Counted from the first letter of the stretch, positions 48,528 to 57,929 are shown. The stretch is 64,000 nt of DNA from Spirosoma sp. 48-14 (GCF_001898575.1 NZ_MKUD01000009.1:322422-386421); one strand, 5' to 3'. Numbers and translations: made by a program. Notes: a model not told the origin generated them from the letters alone.

Positions 48528-50054
48528 TTAAAAGAACCCTAATTTATTTTTGCTGTACGAGATCAGCAGGTTTTTGGTCTGGCGGTAGTGGTTGAGCATC
48601 ATGTGGTGATTCTCGCGGCCAAAGCCCGACTTCTTATACCCGCCGAACGGTGCGTGAGCTGGATATTGGTGGTAACAGTTGACCCACACGCGGCCTGCCT
48701 GAATCTGACGGGGAATCTGGTACAACTCATGCGCATCCCGCGACCAGAAACCGGCTCCCAGTCCGTACAGCGTATCGTTGGCAATCGAGAGTGCTTCATT
48801 CGCATCTTTGAAGGTCGTTACCGATACCACAGGGCCAAAGATTTCTTCCTGGAAAATGCGCATCTTGTTGTTTCCCTTGAAGATAGTTGGCTTGATGTAA
48901 TAGCCCGATTCCAGCCCATTGCCGACTAGCCCGGCAGGACCACCACCCGTAAGTACTTCAGCCCCTTCCTGCTTGCCGATATCGATATACGACAGGATTT
49001 TCTCAAACTGATCGTTGCTGGCCTGGGCACCCATCATGGTTTCAGGATCAAGCGGGTGACCGAGTTTGATGGCTTCGGTCCGCTGAATAACCCGCTCAAT
49101 AAATCGGTCATACACTCTTTCGTGAACCAGCATCCGTGAGGGACAGGTACATACTTCGCCTTGATTCAGAGCAAACATCACTGCCCCTTCAATACACTTG
49201 TCCAGGAACTCGTCATCGGCGTCGGCCACCGAATCCATAAAGATGTTGGGCGATTTGCCACCCAGTTCCATCGTGACCGGGATCAGGTTTTCCGAAGCAT
49301 ACTGCATAATCAGACGGCCGGTAGTGGTTTCTCCTGTGAAAGCAACTTTCGCTACCCGCTTGCTTTGCGCCAGAGGCTTACCTGCTTCCGGGCCGAACCC
49401 GTTGACGATGTTGACAACGCCCGGTGGAATCAGCCCTTCGATCAGCTCCATTAATACCAGAATAGACGTTGGCGTTTGCTCGGCGGGTTTCATCACCACG
49501 CAACAGCCAGCCGCCAGCGCCGGAGCTAGTTTCCAGGTCGCCATCAGTAAAGGAAAATTCCAGGGGATAATCTGACCGACTACACCGATAGGTTCTTTGA
49601 TGATCATCGAAACCGTATCGGCATCCAGTTCGGCCACGGAGCCTTCCTCGGCACGGATCACCCCCGCGAAATACCGGAAGTGATCGACGCATAACGGAAG
49701 GTCGGCCGCCATGGTTTCGCGAACTGCTTTGCCGTTTTCAACGGTTTCGACGCGGGCCAGGAACTCCAGATTCTGTTCGATCTTATCGGCAATTTTCAGC
49801 ATTATGTTACTACGCTCGGTGGCCGATGTGCGGGCCCACGACGGGAACGCTTTGTGGGCTGCATCGAGGGCCAGGTCAATATCGGCTGCTTTTGAACGCG
49901 GAACACGGGCAATCAGGCTGTCGTCAACAGGAGACGTATTATTAAAATATTCACCATCAACAGGGGCTACCCATTTGCCACCAATATAGTTTTCGTATTG
50001 TGTTTTAAACACGGGCCGGGGTAAGATTTTGCTGGGCGCTTCTTGTACTTCCAT
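48528..50054 (-). CDS. NAD(P)-dependent aldehyde dehydrogenase (AldB/ExaC-like)
   Basis: 508 residues. NAD-binding motif [28 protein letters not shown], catalytic Glu in [13 protein letters not shown] and catalytic Cys in [18 protein letters not shown]. The C-terminus ends KNKLGFF, typical of the AldB/ExaC acetaldehyde dehydrogenase group. Length and motifs are intact. Acetaldehyde or another short aldehyde is the likely substrate. It is monocistronic and divergent from a GNAT gene. Confidence 0.95.
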   Translation of the reverse strand: MEVQEAPSKILPRPVFKTQYENYIGGKWVAPVDGEYFNNTSPVDDSLIARVPRSKAADIDLALDAAHKAFPSWARTSATERSNIMLKIADKIEQNLEFLARVETVENGKAVRETMAADLPLCVDHFRYFAGVIRAEEGSVAELDADTVSMIIKEPIGVVGQIIPWNFPLLMATWKLAPALAAGCCVVMKPAEQTPTSILVLMELIEGLIPPGVVNIVNGFGPEAGKPLAQSKRVAKVAFTGETTTGRLIMQYASENLIPVTMELGGKSPNIFMDSVADADDEFLDKCIEGAVMFALNQGEVCTCPSRMLVHERVYDRFIERVIQRTEAIKLGHPLDPETMMGAQASNDQFEKILSYIDIGKQEGAEVLTGGGPAGLVGNGLESGYYIKPTIFKGNNKMRIFQEEIFGPVVSVTTFKDANEALSIANDTLYGLGAGFWSRDAHELYQIPRQIQAGRVWVNCYHQYPAHAPFGGYKKSGFGRENHHMMLNHYRQTKNLLISYSKNKLGFF

Positions 50055-50218
50055 AATCTGCAGAAAAGTTATAAATAGGATTTGTTACAAAGTTTGAGAG
50101 AATTATTCTATTAGGAGTTGAGCAATCGTATCGTCAAACTGAACAATCCTATCAACTTTTCACGGAGTCGTATCTGGTAAGGTCTCCTCCAAAGAATTAG
50201 CCCAATTTCGAATTGCAC

Positions 50219-50226
50219 TACCTTTG
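50219..50226 (+). promoter_or_regulatory. Candidate promoter -7 element of the GNAT gene
   Basis: TACCTTTG matches TAnnTTTG exactly, 58 bp before ATG 50285. It supports that start over the in-frame TTG at 50213, which would lie upstream of the transcript. Confidence 0.5.
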
Positions 50227-50284
50227 CTTTAATCATAAAAATCTGTGTTCTATCTATATCAGAAACGACTTATTATCCATTCAT

Positions 50285-50746
50285 ATGCAGATTACCGTTG
50301 CCCGAACCCCAGAGCAGTACCTGGCTGCTATTGAGCTTTTTAAAGAATACGCATTAGGACTAGGCATTGATCTTCAGTTTCAGAACTTCGATAAAGAGCT
50401 GCAAATCCTTCCATCTATGTATGGTCCACCCAAAGGCGAGCTATGGCTTCTGGGAGATGCCAATAGGTGGGTTGGCTGTGCTGCGCTCCGGCAACTGGAC
50501 GAGAAAACCTGTGAGCTGAAACGGATGTATATCCAACCGGGCTACCGGGGGCAGGGCTGGGCCGATTCATTGATGGACACTGCCCTGGCAACTGCCCAAA
50601 ATCTGGGCTATGAATGGATGAAGCTGGACAGCTTACGACGGTTGACACCTGCATTGAAGCTGTACGTACGGTATGGTTTCACGGAAATAGCCCCGTATAA
50701 CTACAACCCGGAAGCCGATGTCGTGTATTTCGAAAAACATCTCTAA
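50285..50746 (+). CDS. GNAT-family N-acetyltransferase
   Basis: About 153 residues from ATG 50285 (MQITVARTPEQYLAAIELFKEY). The acetyl-CoA-binding motif is CELKRMYIQPGYRGQGWADSLMDTALATAQNLGYEWMKLDSL, with the V/I-x-P-x-[YF]-R-G-x-G pattern, followed by LKLYVRYGFTEIAPYNYNPEADVVYFEKHL. The acceptor is unknown. It is a single-gene unit followed by an inverted repeat. Confidence 0.92.
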   Translation: MQITVARTPEQYLAAIELFKEYALGLGIDLQFQNFDKELQILPSMYGPPKGELWLLGDANRWVGCAALRQLDEKTCELKRMYIQPGYRGQGWADSLMDTALATAQNLGYEWMKLDSLRRLTPALKLYVRYGFTEIAPYNYNPEADVVYFEKHL

Positions 50747-50749
50747 ATG

Positions 50750-50831
50750 AATAGAACGTGGATTATTATGATTTATATGATTTATTAAGATCTGTGTAAA
50801 TCATAGCGATCATAACAATCCGCGTTCTATT
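50750..50831. repeat. Intergenic inverted repeat downstream of the GNAT gene
   Basis: The outer arms AATAGAACG (50750-50758) and CGTTCTATT (50823-50831) are complementary. Pairing continues with mismatches through ATTATGAT-like and TAAATCAT-like segments. The sequence is AT-rich and may be a terminator or a dispersed palindrome. Confidence 0.65.
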
Positions 50832-50909
50832 GTTTCGATTTTAACCAGGGTTAAAATTATTGCGGGCTTTTCCCTAAACCTTTGTGTCGTAATTAAAACG
50901 AACACGAAA

Positions 50910-51683
50910 ATGAAAAAGCCCAAAACCATTGTTCTCATTCACGGCATGTTTGTGAACAACTCCAGTTGGCAGGACTGGAAAGCCTATTTTGAAGCAAAAG
51001 GCTATACCGTCTATACGCCCGCCAATCCTGGACACGAGGGAAATCCCACCGATCTGCGAACGCACATCCATCCCGATTTAACCAAAACGGGTTTTGAAGA
51101 TGTAGTCATGAACATCGTAAAACTGATTGACACGCTGCCCGAAAAACCAATTGTGATTGGCCATTCGATGGCTGGTCTGGTGGTGCAGAAGTTGGTTGAG
51201 ATGGACAAAGCTTACGCGGGGGTTAGCATCGATGGTGCACCGCCAAAAAATATAATGCCCCCTTTCTCCACGATTAAAATCGTATGGCCTGCCATTAACT
51301 TCTTTAAGGGTAATTCACCTTATCTGGGTACGCGTGACTGGTACAACCGGGCCTTTTTCAATACGTTGTCCGAACCAGAAGCGGCCAAAGCCTATGAGGC
51401 CATTGCCGTTCCCGAAAGTCGGAAAATCGGTCGGGATACGGTATTGAAAAGCTTTTCAAGCGTGAATCTTAAAAAGCCACACCGTCCTTTGCTATTCATT
51501 GCAGGCGAAAAAGATACCATTTTCCTGCCAACGCTTACCCGGAAAATTGCGTTGAGCTATCAGGATGCCAATAGCATCGTGGACATCAAGGAGTTCGCTG
51601 GTCGGAGCCATTTTATTTGTGGAGAAGAAGGATGGCAGGAAGTCGCCGATAGTATTCTGGATTGGCTAAACAAGCTGAACTAG
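50910..51683 (+). CDS. Alpha/beta hydrolase
   Basis: 257 residues. The oxyanion region is VLIHGMFVNNSSWQDW, the nucleophile elbow is IGHSMAGLVVQ with Ser near residue 92, the acid Asp is in FIAGEKDTIFLP and the His is in FAGRSHFICGEEGW. There is no signal peptide. It resembles the small RutD/MhpC-like and pyrethroid-hydrolase-like esterases of the family; the substrate is unknown. It is followed by a 590-bp region with no clear gene. Confidence 0.93.
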   Translation: MKKPKTIVLIHGMFVNNSSWQDWKAYFEAKGYTVYTPANPGHEGNPTDLRTHIHPDLTKTGFEDVVMNIVKLIDTLPEKPIVIGHSMAGLVVQKLVEMDKAYAGVSIDGAPPKNIMPPFSTIKIVWPAINFFKGNSPYLGTRDWYNRAFFNTLSEPEAAKAYEAIAVPESRKIGRDTVLKSFSSVNLKKPHRPLLFIAGEKDTIFLPTLTRKIALSYQDANSIVDIKEFAGRSHFICGEEGWQEVADSILDWLNKLN

Positions 51684-52273
51684 AAAGTATCGCAAGACAG
51701 GTCCGTTACCTATGCTTGGCGAGTTGGCTAGAGCACTTCTTAGCGTCTACGTTAGAGGAAGATATAGCTGTTTACCAGCCAAAACTCGGTTCACCTGGTA
51801 AACCTATTGAAAGAGCTGGCGAATGCCTTCAAAACGACCTAATAAGCTCTTAATCAATAGCAAAGCCTGAAAAACAGAACATAAGTTGTTTTGGTCAACC
51901 CCGACGGCAGCCTGTTGGGAAATGCCTAGTTACAATTGGAGTGAGGGAATCAATTCGTTCAGCATTATCTTTGAGGAGCGTATTAAATCACATCGCTTCG
52001 ACTAAAACCTGCCGATACTGTTCAGCGCACAATTCTCCGTACTTACAACCAGAACATGAATCGACAAAGCTAAACGATGTGGTCTAATCACAGTAGAGGC
52101 ATATCTTCACGTCGAGAAAGAAATAAACATGCTGGGCATAAAGCTCAATCATTTTATTCGAACCGAACACTTGGCCAAAACACATTTCCTCTGAACAGAA
52201 GGCAGGCGAGCCTGAAATAGCTTATCAGGTTAGTATGCCGGACATCGACTGAGAAACATCTTTTCATCAACAA
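51684..52273. other. 590-bp region without a clear gene (possible gene remnant)
   Basis: No convincing gene, RNA or long hairpin was seen. A frame open upstream and ending at 52194 reads VEAYLHVEKEINMLGIKLNHFIRTEHLAKTHFL, which looks like real protein sequence without a proper start, so a decayed gene is possible. A small palindrome CAGGCGAGCCTG lies nearby. The ilvA promoter should be in the last 100 bp or so. Confidence 0.35.
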
Positions 52274-53554
52274 ATGAGCCAGAATGACCATTTAATGACC
52301 ATCACTGATGGTCTGACTCCCGATCTTGACAATATCTACCTGGCGGCCAAACGGCTACAAGGTGTAGCGGTACATACACCTTTGCAGGAAAATATTAACC
52401 TCTCCGATCGGTACGGTGCCAGCATCTATCTCAAACGCGAGGATTTGCAGGTTGTTCGTTCCTATAAAATACGTGGAGCCTATAACAAGATGGCGAGTTT
52501 GCCAGCCGAAGCGCTCGACAAAGGTGTCGTATGCGCCAGCGCAGGCAACCATGCGCAGGGCCTCGCCTATGCATGCCGTAAGATGGCGGTTCGCGGTACC
52601 ATCTTCATGCCAACCACTACACCCAACCAGAAAGTTAAGCAAGTAAAACTGTTCGGCAAGGAGTTCGTCGAAGTGGTTTTAGTAGGCGACACCTACGATG
52701 ACGCGTTCTATGCGGCTATGGAATTCGTCAAAACCCACGACAGTACCTTTGTGCATCCCTTCGACGATGTGCTGGTAATGGAAGGGCAGGGAACCGTTGG
52801 GCTCGAAATCTTCAAAGATTCCAACGTCAAGATTGATTACCTGCTGATGGCTATCGGTGGGGGCGGTTTGGCAGCTGGCGTGTCGACAGTATTCAAGCAG
52901 CTAAGTCCAAAAACAAAGCTGATCGGCGTAGAGCCACTTGGGTCGCCTTCTATGAAAGTATCGATTGAAGAAGGGCATGTGATCGCCCTCGACAAGATCG
53001 ACAAATTTGTGGATGGTGCCGCCGTTAAACGCCCTGGCGACATAACCTTTGAAGTCTGTCGCAAAAATCTGGACCGCGTTCTGCTGATTCCAGAAGGGAA
53101 AGTGTGTACGACCATTCTGAAACTGTATGATGAAGATGCCATTGTTGCCGAACCCGCTGGTGCCCTGACGATTGCCGCACTGGACATGATTAAAGACGAG
53201 ATTCGGGGCAAGAACGTAGTTTGTCTGGTCAGTGGTGGCAACAACGACATCACACGTACCGAAGAGATAAAAGAACGGTCATTATTATACGAAGGCCTGA
53301 AACATTACTTCATCATTCGGTTTCCCCAGCGTTCGGGTGCCTTCCGCGACTTCCTCAACGTACTTGGCCCCGAGGATGATATCACTCGGTTTGAATACAC
53401 CAAGAAAACCAACCGGGAAACCGGCCCGGCCGTAGTAGGTATCGAATTGAAACATCGCGAGGATTTCGAACCGCTTATCCAGCGGATGGAGGCCCAAAAT
53501 ATTGTATACGAATACCTCAACGACCAGCCCGATCTGTTTCAGTTTTTAGTGTAG
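52274..53554 (+). CDS. ilvA: Threonine ammonia-lyase (threonine deaminase)
   Basis: 426 residues. PLP enzyme that makes 2-oxobutyrate from threonine, the usual first step of isoleucine synthesis. The PLP lysine is in VVRSYKIRGAYNKM, the phosphate-binding glycines are in MAIGGGGLAAGV, and SGGNNDI lies near residue 325. The C-terminal ACT-like domain (HYFIIRFPQRSGAFRDFLNVLGPEDDITRFEYTKK) suggests allosteric control. It is separate from the ilvDBNC operon. The AraC gene starts 10 bp after its stop. Confidence 0.96.
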   Translation: MSQNDHLMTITDGLTPDLDNIYLAAKRLQGVAVHTPLQENINLSDRYGASIYLKREDLQVVRSYKIRGAYNKMASLPAEALDKGVVCASAGNHAQGLAYACRKMAVRGTIFMPTTTPNQKVKQVKLFGKEFVEVVLVGDTYDDAFYAAMEFVKTHDSTFVHPFDDVLVMEGQGTVGLEIFKDSNVKIDYLLMAIGGGGLAAGVSTVFKQLSPKTKLIGVEPLGSPSMKVSIEEGHVIALDKIDKFVDGAAVKRPGDITFEVCRKNLDRVLLIPEGKVCTTILKLYDEDAIVAEPAGALTIAALDMIKDEIRGKNVVCLVSGGNNDITRTEEIKERSLLYEGLKHYFIIRFPQRSGAFRDFLNVLGPEDDITRFEYTKKTNRETGPAVVGIELKHREDFEPLIQRMEAQNIVYEYLNDQPDLFQFLV

Positions 53555-53564
53555 TCCCTTGCCT

Positions 53565-54482
53565 ATGCTTCGTGTTCCTTCATCCATACTACCCAATCAA
53601 TTTCAGTCCCTCAACATCCAGCGCCCCGACGGATCAGAAATGACCTTTGTGGCGTATCGGAGCGATGTCTATCCCGAACGGAACGAAGTATTTTTTGAGG
53701 AACCCGCTGTAATTGTCGTGCTGGAAGGCGAAAAGAAATTCAGCTCACCCACGCAGGAGTTGCACGTACGAAAAGGCGACATTCTGTTTTTTCAGCGGGG
53801 GTGCTACTCCATGAACGAATCCATCGACAACAGCTACCGAAGTCTGGTTTTTTTTGTAAACGAGCGGCTTCTGAAAGAGTTTGTCAGTCAGCATCTGGCT
53901 CTATTTACGGGAACTTCGGTCAGTGTACCTGCCGACCTGATTCTGGCCTACTCCTCCTCCCCCGCCTTCACCACGTTTATTGACTCGTTGTTGCCGTATT
54001 TTGGGTCAAAAACTCCTTTTCTGAACGAATTTCTGCGGCTTAAATCGCAGGAATTACTGCTGCATCTGTTGGAACTAGATACGAAAATCCAATTACAATC
54101 CATTCTGTGGCACATCTATCAGGGCCAGAAAACAGATCTGGACTACCTGATGGGCACCTATCTGCTCAAACCCCTGTCGATGAACGAACTGGCCAGGCTA
54201 TCGGGCCGCAGTCTCTCGGCGTTCAAACGCGACTTCGAAGCGCATTTTGGCACTTCGCCGGGCCAATGGATTCGCCGAAAACGCCTTGAACATGCGCACT
54301 TCCTCCTCCGAAACACGACCCAGAATGTATCGGAAGTAAGCCTGGAAATTGGCTATGAGAGTGTGTCACATTTTATTAAAGCCTACAAAAATCAATACGG
54401 TTTTACCCCAAAGCAGTCGCATCAAAACCCTGCTACGTTACCCCCAGTTACTTTCTCGTCAAAAGCGGTACAAGCTATGTAG
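53565..54482 (+). CDS. AraC-family transcriptional regulator
   Basis: About 305 residues from ATG 53565; the codon at 53559 is TTG. The N-terminal cupin-like sensor (FFEEPAVIVVLEGEKKFSSPTQELHVRKGDILFFQRGCYSM) is of the ExsA type. The C-terminal double HTH (LSMNELARLSGRSLSAFKRDFEAHFGTSPGQWIRRKRLEHAHFLLRNTTQNVSEVSLEIGYESVSHFIKAYKNQYGFTPKQ) is canonical. It starts 10 bp after ilvA and may be co-transcribed with it, but its target is more likely the downstream oxidase (inferred from order). Confidence 0.94.
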   Translation: MLRVPSSILPNQFQSLNIQRPDGSEMTFVAYRSDVYPERNEVFFEEPAVIVVLEGEKKFSSPTQELHVRKGDILFFQRGCYSMNESIDNSYRSLVFFVNERLLKEFVSQHLALFTGTSVSVPADLILAYSSSPAFTTFIDSLLPYFGSKTPFLNEFLRLKSQELLLHLLELDTKIQLQSILWHIYQGQKTDLDYLMGTYLLKPLSMNELARLSGRSLSAFKRDFEAHFGTSPGQWIRRKRLEHAHFLLRNTTQNVSEVSLEIGYESVSHFIKAYKNQYGFTPKQSHQNPATLPPVTFSSKAVQAM

Positions 54483-54515
54483 CAACTCATTCTAAACAGC
54501 TCATACCGGGCATTC

Positions 54516-55100
54516 ATGCTGCCACCCTACCTGGTTACCGAACTAAACAAAGCGAACGTGTCCCCGCAGTCGCTGGAAGCTATTTTCCAGCACGCTTCGT
54601 TTTTGGACATAAAAAATCAGGCCCAACTCATCCGTCCTGGTCAGGTATGTGACCAAATCTACTTCATTATGTCGGGGAGTTTTGTATGCCGTTACATCGA
54701 TGAAGACCTTGAGATCGAAAAAGCAATCAATTTCTTTATGGACGATTTTCACCCGTTTATGAGCTGCGTTGACAGCTTCTTTTCGGGTGAGAAAACCCGA
54801 TGTGAGCTACGGGCCATCGCGCATTCGACTGTAATAGCCCTGAACAAACACAAGCTGGAATCACTGATTAATACCGATATTAACTTGTTTCGGTTTTATC
54901 ATTCGGTAGTTACAACCGCCTTGCAGGAGGAAAATGACTTTAAACTCAAGATCATTTCCTATACGTCGGAACAGCTTTACCAATACCTGATTAGCACCTT
55001 CCCCATGATTATCCAGCGTGTGCCCTCTCGTTTCATAGCCGAGTTTATGGGCATTTCGCCCGAATGGCTGAGCAAGTTAAAACACAAGTTTAGATATTAG
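54516..55100 (+). CDS. Crp/Fnr-family regulator, short Bacteroidota type
   Basis: 194 residues. The cyclic-nucleotide-binding-type beta roll (LDIKNQAQLIRPGQVCDQIYFIMSGSFVCRYIDEDLEIEKAINFFMDDFHPFMSCVDSFFSG, about 25-115) is followed by a dimer helix and a small C-terminal HTH (RVPSRFIAEFMGISPEWLSKLKHKF). It has no Cys cluster for an Fe-S centre, so it is not a classical FNR. It sits 33 bp after the AraC gene. A TTGA-N6-TCAA palindrome lies just downstream, before the oxidase gene. Confidence 0.88.
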   Translation: MLPPYLVTELNKANVSPQSLEAIFQHASFLDIKNQAQLIRPGQVCDQIYFIMSGSFVCRYIDEDLEIEKAINFFMDDFHPFMSCVDSFFSGEKTRCELRAIAHSTVIALNKHKLESLINTDINLFRFYHSVVTTALQEENDFKLKIISYTSEQLYQYLISTFPMIIQRVPSRFIAEFMGISPEWLSKLKHKFRY

Positions 55101-55135
55101 CCAGAGCAGGCTGTTTCTTCACGGCCAATGCATTT

Positions 55136-55151
55136 CTTGAATTAATTCAAG
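55136..55151. promoter_or_regulatory. Candidate Crp/Fnr operator (16-bp perfect palindrome)
   Basis: CTTGAATTAATTCAAG is a perfect palindrome whose core TTGA-N6-TCAA has the half-sites and spacing of FNR/DNR-type boxes. It lies between the Crp/Fnr gene and the PhlG-FAD oxidase gene, 56 bp before the oxidase ATG. Confidence 0.6.
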
Positions 55152-55207
55152 TGTTGCTCCTGATGCATTCCGGTAGGTTTGAGCCATCATTTTAACGTCT
55201 CGAACCA

Positions 55208-57352
55208 ATGGCAAAAGAATACCTTGGCTACCAGTCGACCGACTATGCCACCTCATTCGCTAAATTTTACGACGAAGCATTTCTACCCCTAGCTTCCTCG
55301 GCTCAGGAAGCCTTAACCCGTTCGCCTGTAGCTCCTGAACAATTACCAGTCTTTTCAGCCGCCCGCTATCTGGAAACTGAAGGGTACACCGATTGTGAAA
55401 ATGGGTATACCCAATACGATGATGGCAGTATTCATGTAGCCGTTTGCACCTATATGCCAAACGTAACTCCGCCCATGTGGGATTGGTGGTTTGGCTGGCA
55501 TGGTTGTCAGGATACTCGGTATAAGCTCTGGCACCCGAAAGCCCATGTGAGTGCCCGGTGGGACGATGGGAAAAATGACGCGGCTTACATTGGTCGCAAT
55601 TCGATTATCAAGGAGTACATTGGCAATGAGTTGCAGGATGCGCTCATCCAGTTTAAATCGCCCACCGAATTCGGCTTTTCATTCGACAGCATCAATCATC
55701 CTGACAAAGCCGTTTACATCTGCGCCCGTCTGGGTCATCCCAGCCTCCCGGTCGATTACGGCTATCTGGTTCATCAGGTTCGGGCGGTTGAGGGCGGTTC
55801 AGAAATGCGTTCCCGGTTCTGGGTAGGCGGTCACTATGTGAGCGTTCGAAAAACGGGAATACTGGCCGATCTGGCTTCCGATTTTATCCGCAAGGTCAGG
55901 TCATTACCCAAAAACTTTGCTCCCGACTTACTTCAGCATTGCTCCGAAGAGATGACGCACCTGGCGGCTTTTCTGCCGACACTCTATGCCGAACTCAATC
56001 AAGAGGACAGTGAGTTGCAGGTAGCTGGTACGCTTACCCGGCGGTTCGAGCCGGGCTTCGACCAACTGGTTATAGGAACGTTATTCAACAAAATCGATCC
56101 AGGCAAACGTCCTGATCTGGTTGTTGAGCCTAAAAGCGTACAGGATATCGTAGCGACATTAAAATACGCCCGGTCGGTAGGTAGAAAAGTTACGGTTTGT
56201 TCGGGCGGTCATAGTTTCAGTGCCAACCACCTGCGCGACAACAGTATACTGATCCTGATGAAACACTTCAACCAGTACGAGATCGACCCCAATACGATGA
56301 TCGCTAAAGCCGGACCAGGTGTGGGTGGTAGCGTACTGATGCAGGAACTGTACAAACACAACCTGTTTTTTCCGGCAGGCCACTGCAAAGGGGTTTGTAT
56401 TGGCGGCTACTTGTTGCAGGGCGGCTACGGCTGGAACGGCCGCAAACTGGGTATTGCCTGCCAAAGCGTAATTGGACTCGACATTATTACGGCCGATGGC
56501 GAACTCATACACGCCAATGCCGAACAAAACGTCGACTTGTTCTGGGCAGCACGCGGATCAGGCCCCGGCTTTTTCGGCATCGTCATCTGCTTTCACCTGA
56601 AACTGTATCCGTTGTCCCAATACCGGGCCATCATTGCCCACGACTTTTCGATAAAGCATCTGGAAGACGTATACAGTTGGGCGTATGAAGTGGGGCCCAG
56701 TATTCCGAAAGCGGTAGAGTTTCAAATGATTATGAGTAACAATATGCTCCGTCTGCTGGGGCCGGGTATCGAAGCCATAGCCCCCATCTTTGCCGATACA
56801 GAGGACGAATATGAAGAAGCGATGGCCTTTATGAAAAACAGTCCGATAAAAAGCAAAGCTATCATTGCTACCCCAGCCTTCAATCCGGGGATCGACATGT
56901 TGTATAAAACGACCATGACGCATTATCCTGAAAATTGCTACTGGGGTGTGGATAACATGTGGACTCATGCCCCACTTGATGACTTGATGCCGTTTATCAA
57001 AGAGATTGCGAGAACATTGCCGCCAGCACCGTCGCATTTTCTGTGGCTCAACTGGCATCCGGGTAGCCTCTCGATCGATATGGCGTACTCCAACGAAGAC
57101 AATACATATCTGGCTTTGTACGGCAACTGGAAGCATGGCGAAGACACCGCTAAATACGGCGATTGGGCAGCAACTATGATGCGGCAAATGGCTCACCTAT
57201 CGACCGGCATCCAATTGGCCGACGAAGGGTTACACAAACGGACAGCCCCGTTTTTATCGGATAGTCACCTCAAAAAACTACAGGAAATCAGGGCTCAACG
57301 CGACCCAAACGGCCTTTTCTATGAATGGCACAGCCGTCCGGCTATACAATAA
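55208..57352 (+). CDS. Fusion of a PhlG-like hydrolase domain and a BBE-type FAD oxidase
   Basis: 714 residues. Residues 1 to about 275 resemble 2,4-diacetylphloroglucinol hydrolase (PhlG): PPMWDWWFGWHGCQDTRYKLWHPKAHVSARWDD and HCSEEMTHLAAFLP. Possible Zn ligands are His109 or His113 and the H244xxxE248 pair. From about residue 300 it is an FAD-linked oxidase: PKSVQDIVATLKYARSVGRKVTVCSGGHSFS with His335, and HCKGVCIGGYLLQGGYGWNGRKLG with Cys393, the two positions used for bicovalent FAD, then a berberine-bridge C-terminus ending DPNGLFYEWHSRP. No signal peptide. It may hydrolyse and oxidise an aromatic polyketide or a similar substrate (inferred). Candidate Crp/Fnr control. Confidence 0.85.
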   Translation: MAKEYLGYQSTDYATSFAKFYDEAFLPLASSAQEALTRSPVAPEQLPVFSAARYLETEGYTDCENGYTQYDDGSIHVAVCTYMPNVTPPMWDWWFGWHGCQDTRYKLWHPKAHVSARWDDGKNDAAYIGRNSIIKEYIGNELQDALIQFKSPTEFGFSFDSINHPDKAVYICARLGHPSLPVDYGYLVHQVRAVEGGSEMRSRFWVGGHYVSVRKTGILADLASDFIRKVRSLPKNFAPDLLQHCSEEMTHLAAFLPTLYAELNQEDSELQVAGTLTRRFEPGFDQLVIGTLFNKIDPGKRPDLVVEPKSVQDIVATLKYARSVGRKVTVCSGGHSFSANHLRDNSILILMKHFNQYEIDPNTMIAKAGPGVGGSVLMQELYKHNLFFPAGHCKGVCIGGYLLQGGYGWNGRKLGIACQSVIGLDIITADGELIHANAEQNVDLFWAARGSGPGFFGIVICFHLKLYPLSQYRAIIAHDFSIKHLEDVYSWAYEVGPSIPKAVEFQMIMSNNMLRLLGPGIEAIAPIFADTEDEYEEAMAFMKNSPIKSKAIIATPAFNPGIDMLYKTTMTHYPENCYWGVDNMWTHAPLDDLMPFIKEIARTLPPAPSHFLWLNWHPGSLSIDMAYSNEDNTYLALYGNWKHGEDTAKYGDWAATMMRQMAHLSTGIQLADEGLHKRTAPFLSDSHLKKLQEIRAQRDPNGLFYEWHSRPAIQ

Positions 57353-57405
57353 CCGATCAGCTCTAACCTTCCTAATTTATTGTTCACCCGTTAAAAAGGA
57401 ATTTC

Positions 57406-57744
57406 ATGAAACAAGCCATTTTTATTTTCAGTCTGCTGCTTGGCATGACCGGCAGTTTATTCGCCCAAAAACCAACCGATAACTTTGCCGGAACGTATAA
57501 AACCGATGATGAGGGTGTTCTGATTATCGTTAGCAAAATCAGCAATGGGTTTGTGGGTATTGATCCGGCCAAACGAATCGTTTTAAAGGATGTAAAGTTT
57601 GTTGATGGGCTGTGGAAAGGAACCGTTTACAACCCTAAAAAAGACATAACTGCCGACTGCGAGCTGTATCTGGTTGGAAATAAGCTGAAAATAGTAGCGC
57701 ACAAGGGGTTTCTTAGCAAAACCATTTATTGGGAAAAACAATGA
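57406..57744 (+). CDS. Small secreted DUF2147-like protein
   Basis: 112 residues with a signal peptide (about 1-20, ending SLFAQK). The mature part (NFAGTYKTDDEGVLIIVSKISNGFVGIDPAKRIVLKDVKFVDGLWKGTVYNPKKDITADCELYLVGNKLKIVAHKGFLSKTIYWEKQ) has the layout of DUF2147 proteins, a small calycin-like beta barrel. The role is unknown. It is followed by an 11-bp inverted repeat, then by leuC. Confidence 0.8.
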   Translation: MKQAIFIFSLLLGMTGSLFAQKPTDNFAGTYKTDDEGVLIIVSKISNGFVGIDPAKRIVLKDVKFVDGLWKGTVYNPKKDITADCELYLVGNKLKIVAHKGFLSKTIYWEKQ

Positions 57745-57783
57745 CCAGGCCATAGAATTTATACGTGTTTGTTTCGACAAAGA

Positions 57784-57820
57784 GCCGGATCGATATAGCT
57801 TTTTCGGCCATCGATCCGGC
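57784..57820. repeat. Perfect 11-bp inverted repeat upstream of leuC
   Basis: GCCGGATCGAT at 57784-57794 and ATCGATCCGGC at 57810-57820 are perfectly complementary around a 15-nt loop. With no T-run it is a hairpin at the end of the DUF2147-like gene or a leader structure for leuC. It has no similarity to the ilvD/leuA element. Confidence 0.6.
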
Positions 57821-57929
57821 ATGAACCAAAAACGCTATTTATTGAACGGATAACGAGATAGACCATTCATTGGTATTTATCAATTTTGTAGCAGAGAAGT
57901 ACACGAATTTATTTACTGACCGCTTTGCT

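Noticed and set aside
51662..51853. 63-residue frame overlapping the end of the alpha/beta hydrolase
   Set aside because: No recognisable motif, an overlapping start, and composition unlike the neighbouring genes.
52129..52194. Small frame MLGIKLNHFIRTEHLAKTHFL upstream of ilvA as an Ile/Leu leader peptide
   Set aside because: It has scattered Ile and Leu but no run of them, and no terminator or antiterminator lies between it and ilvA. The frame is also open upstream of the ATG, which suits a gene remnant better.
56558..57196. 212-codon frame antisense to the FAD oxidase
   Set aside because: Shadow of a well-supported coding region.
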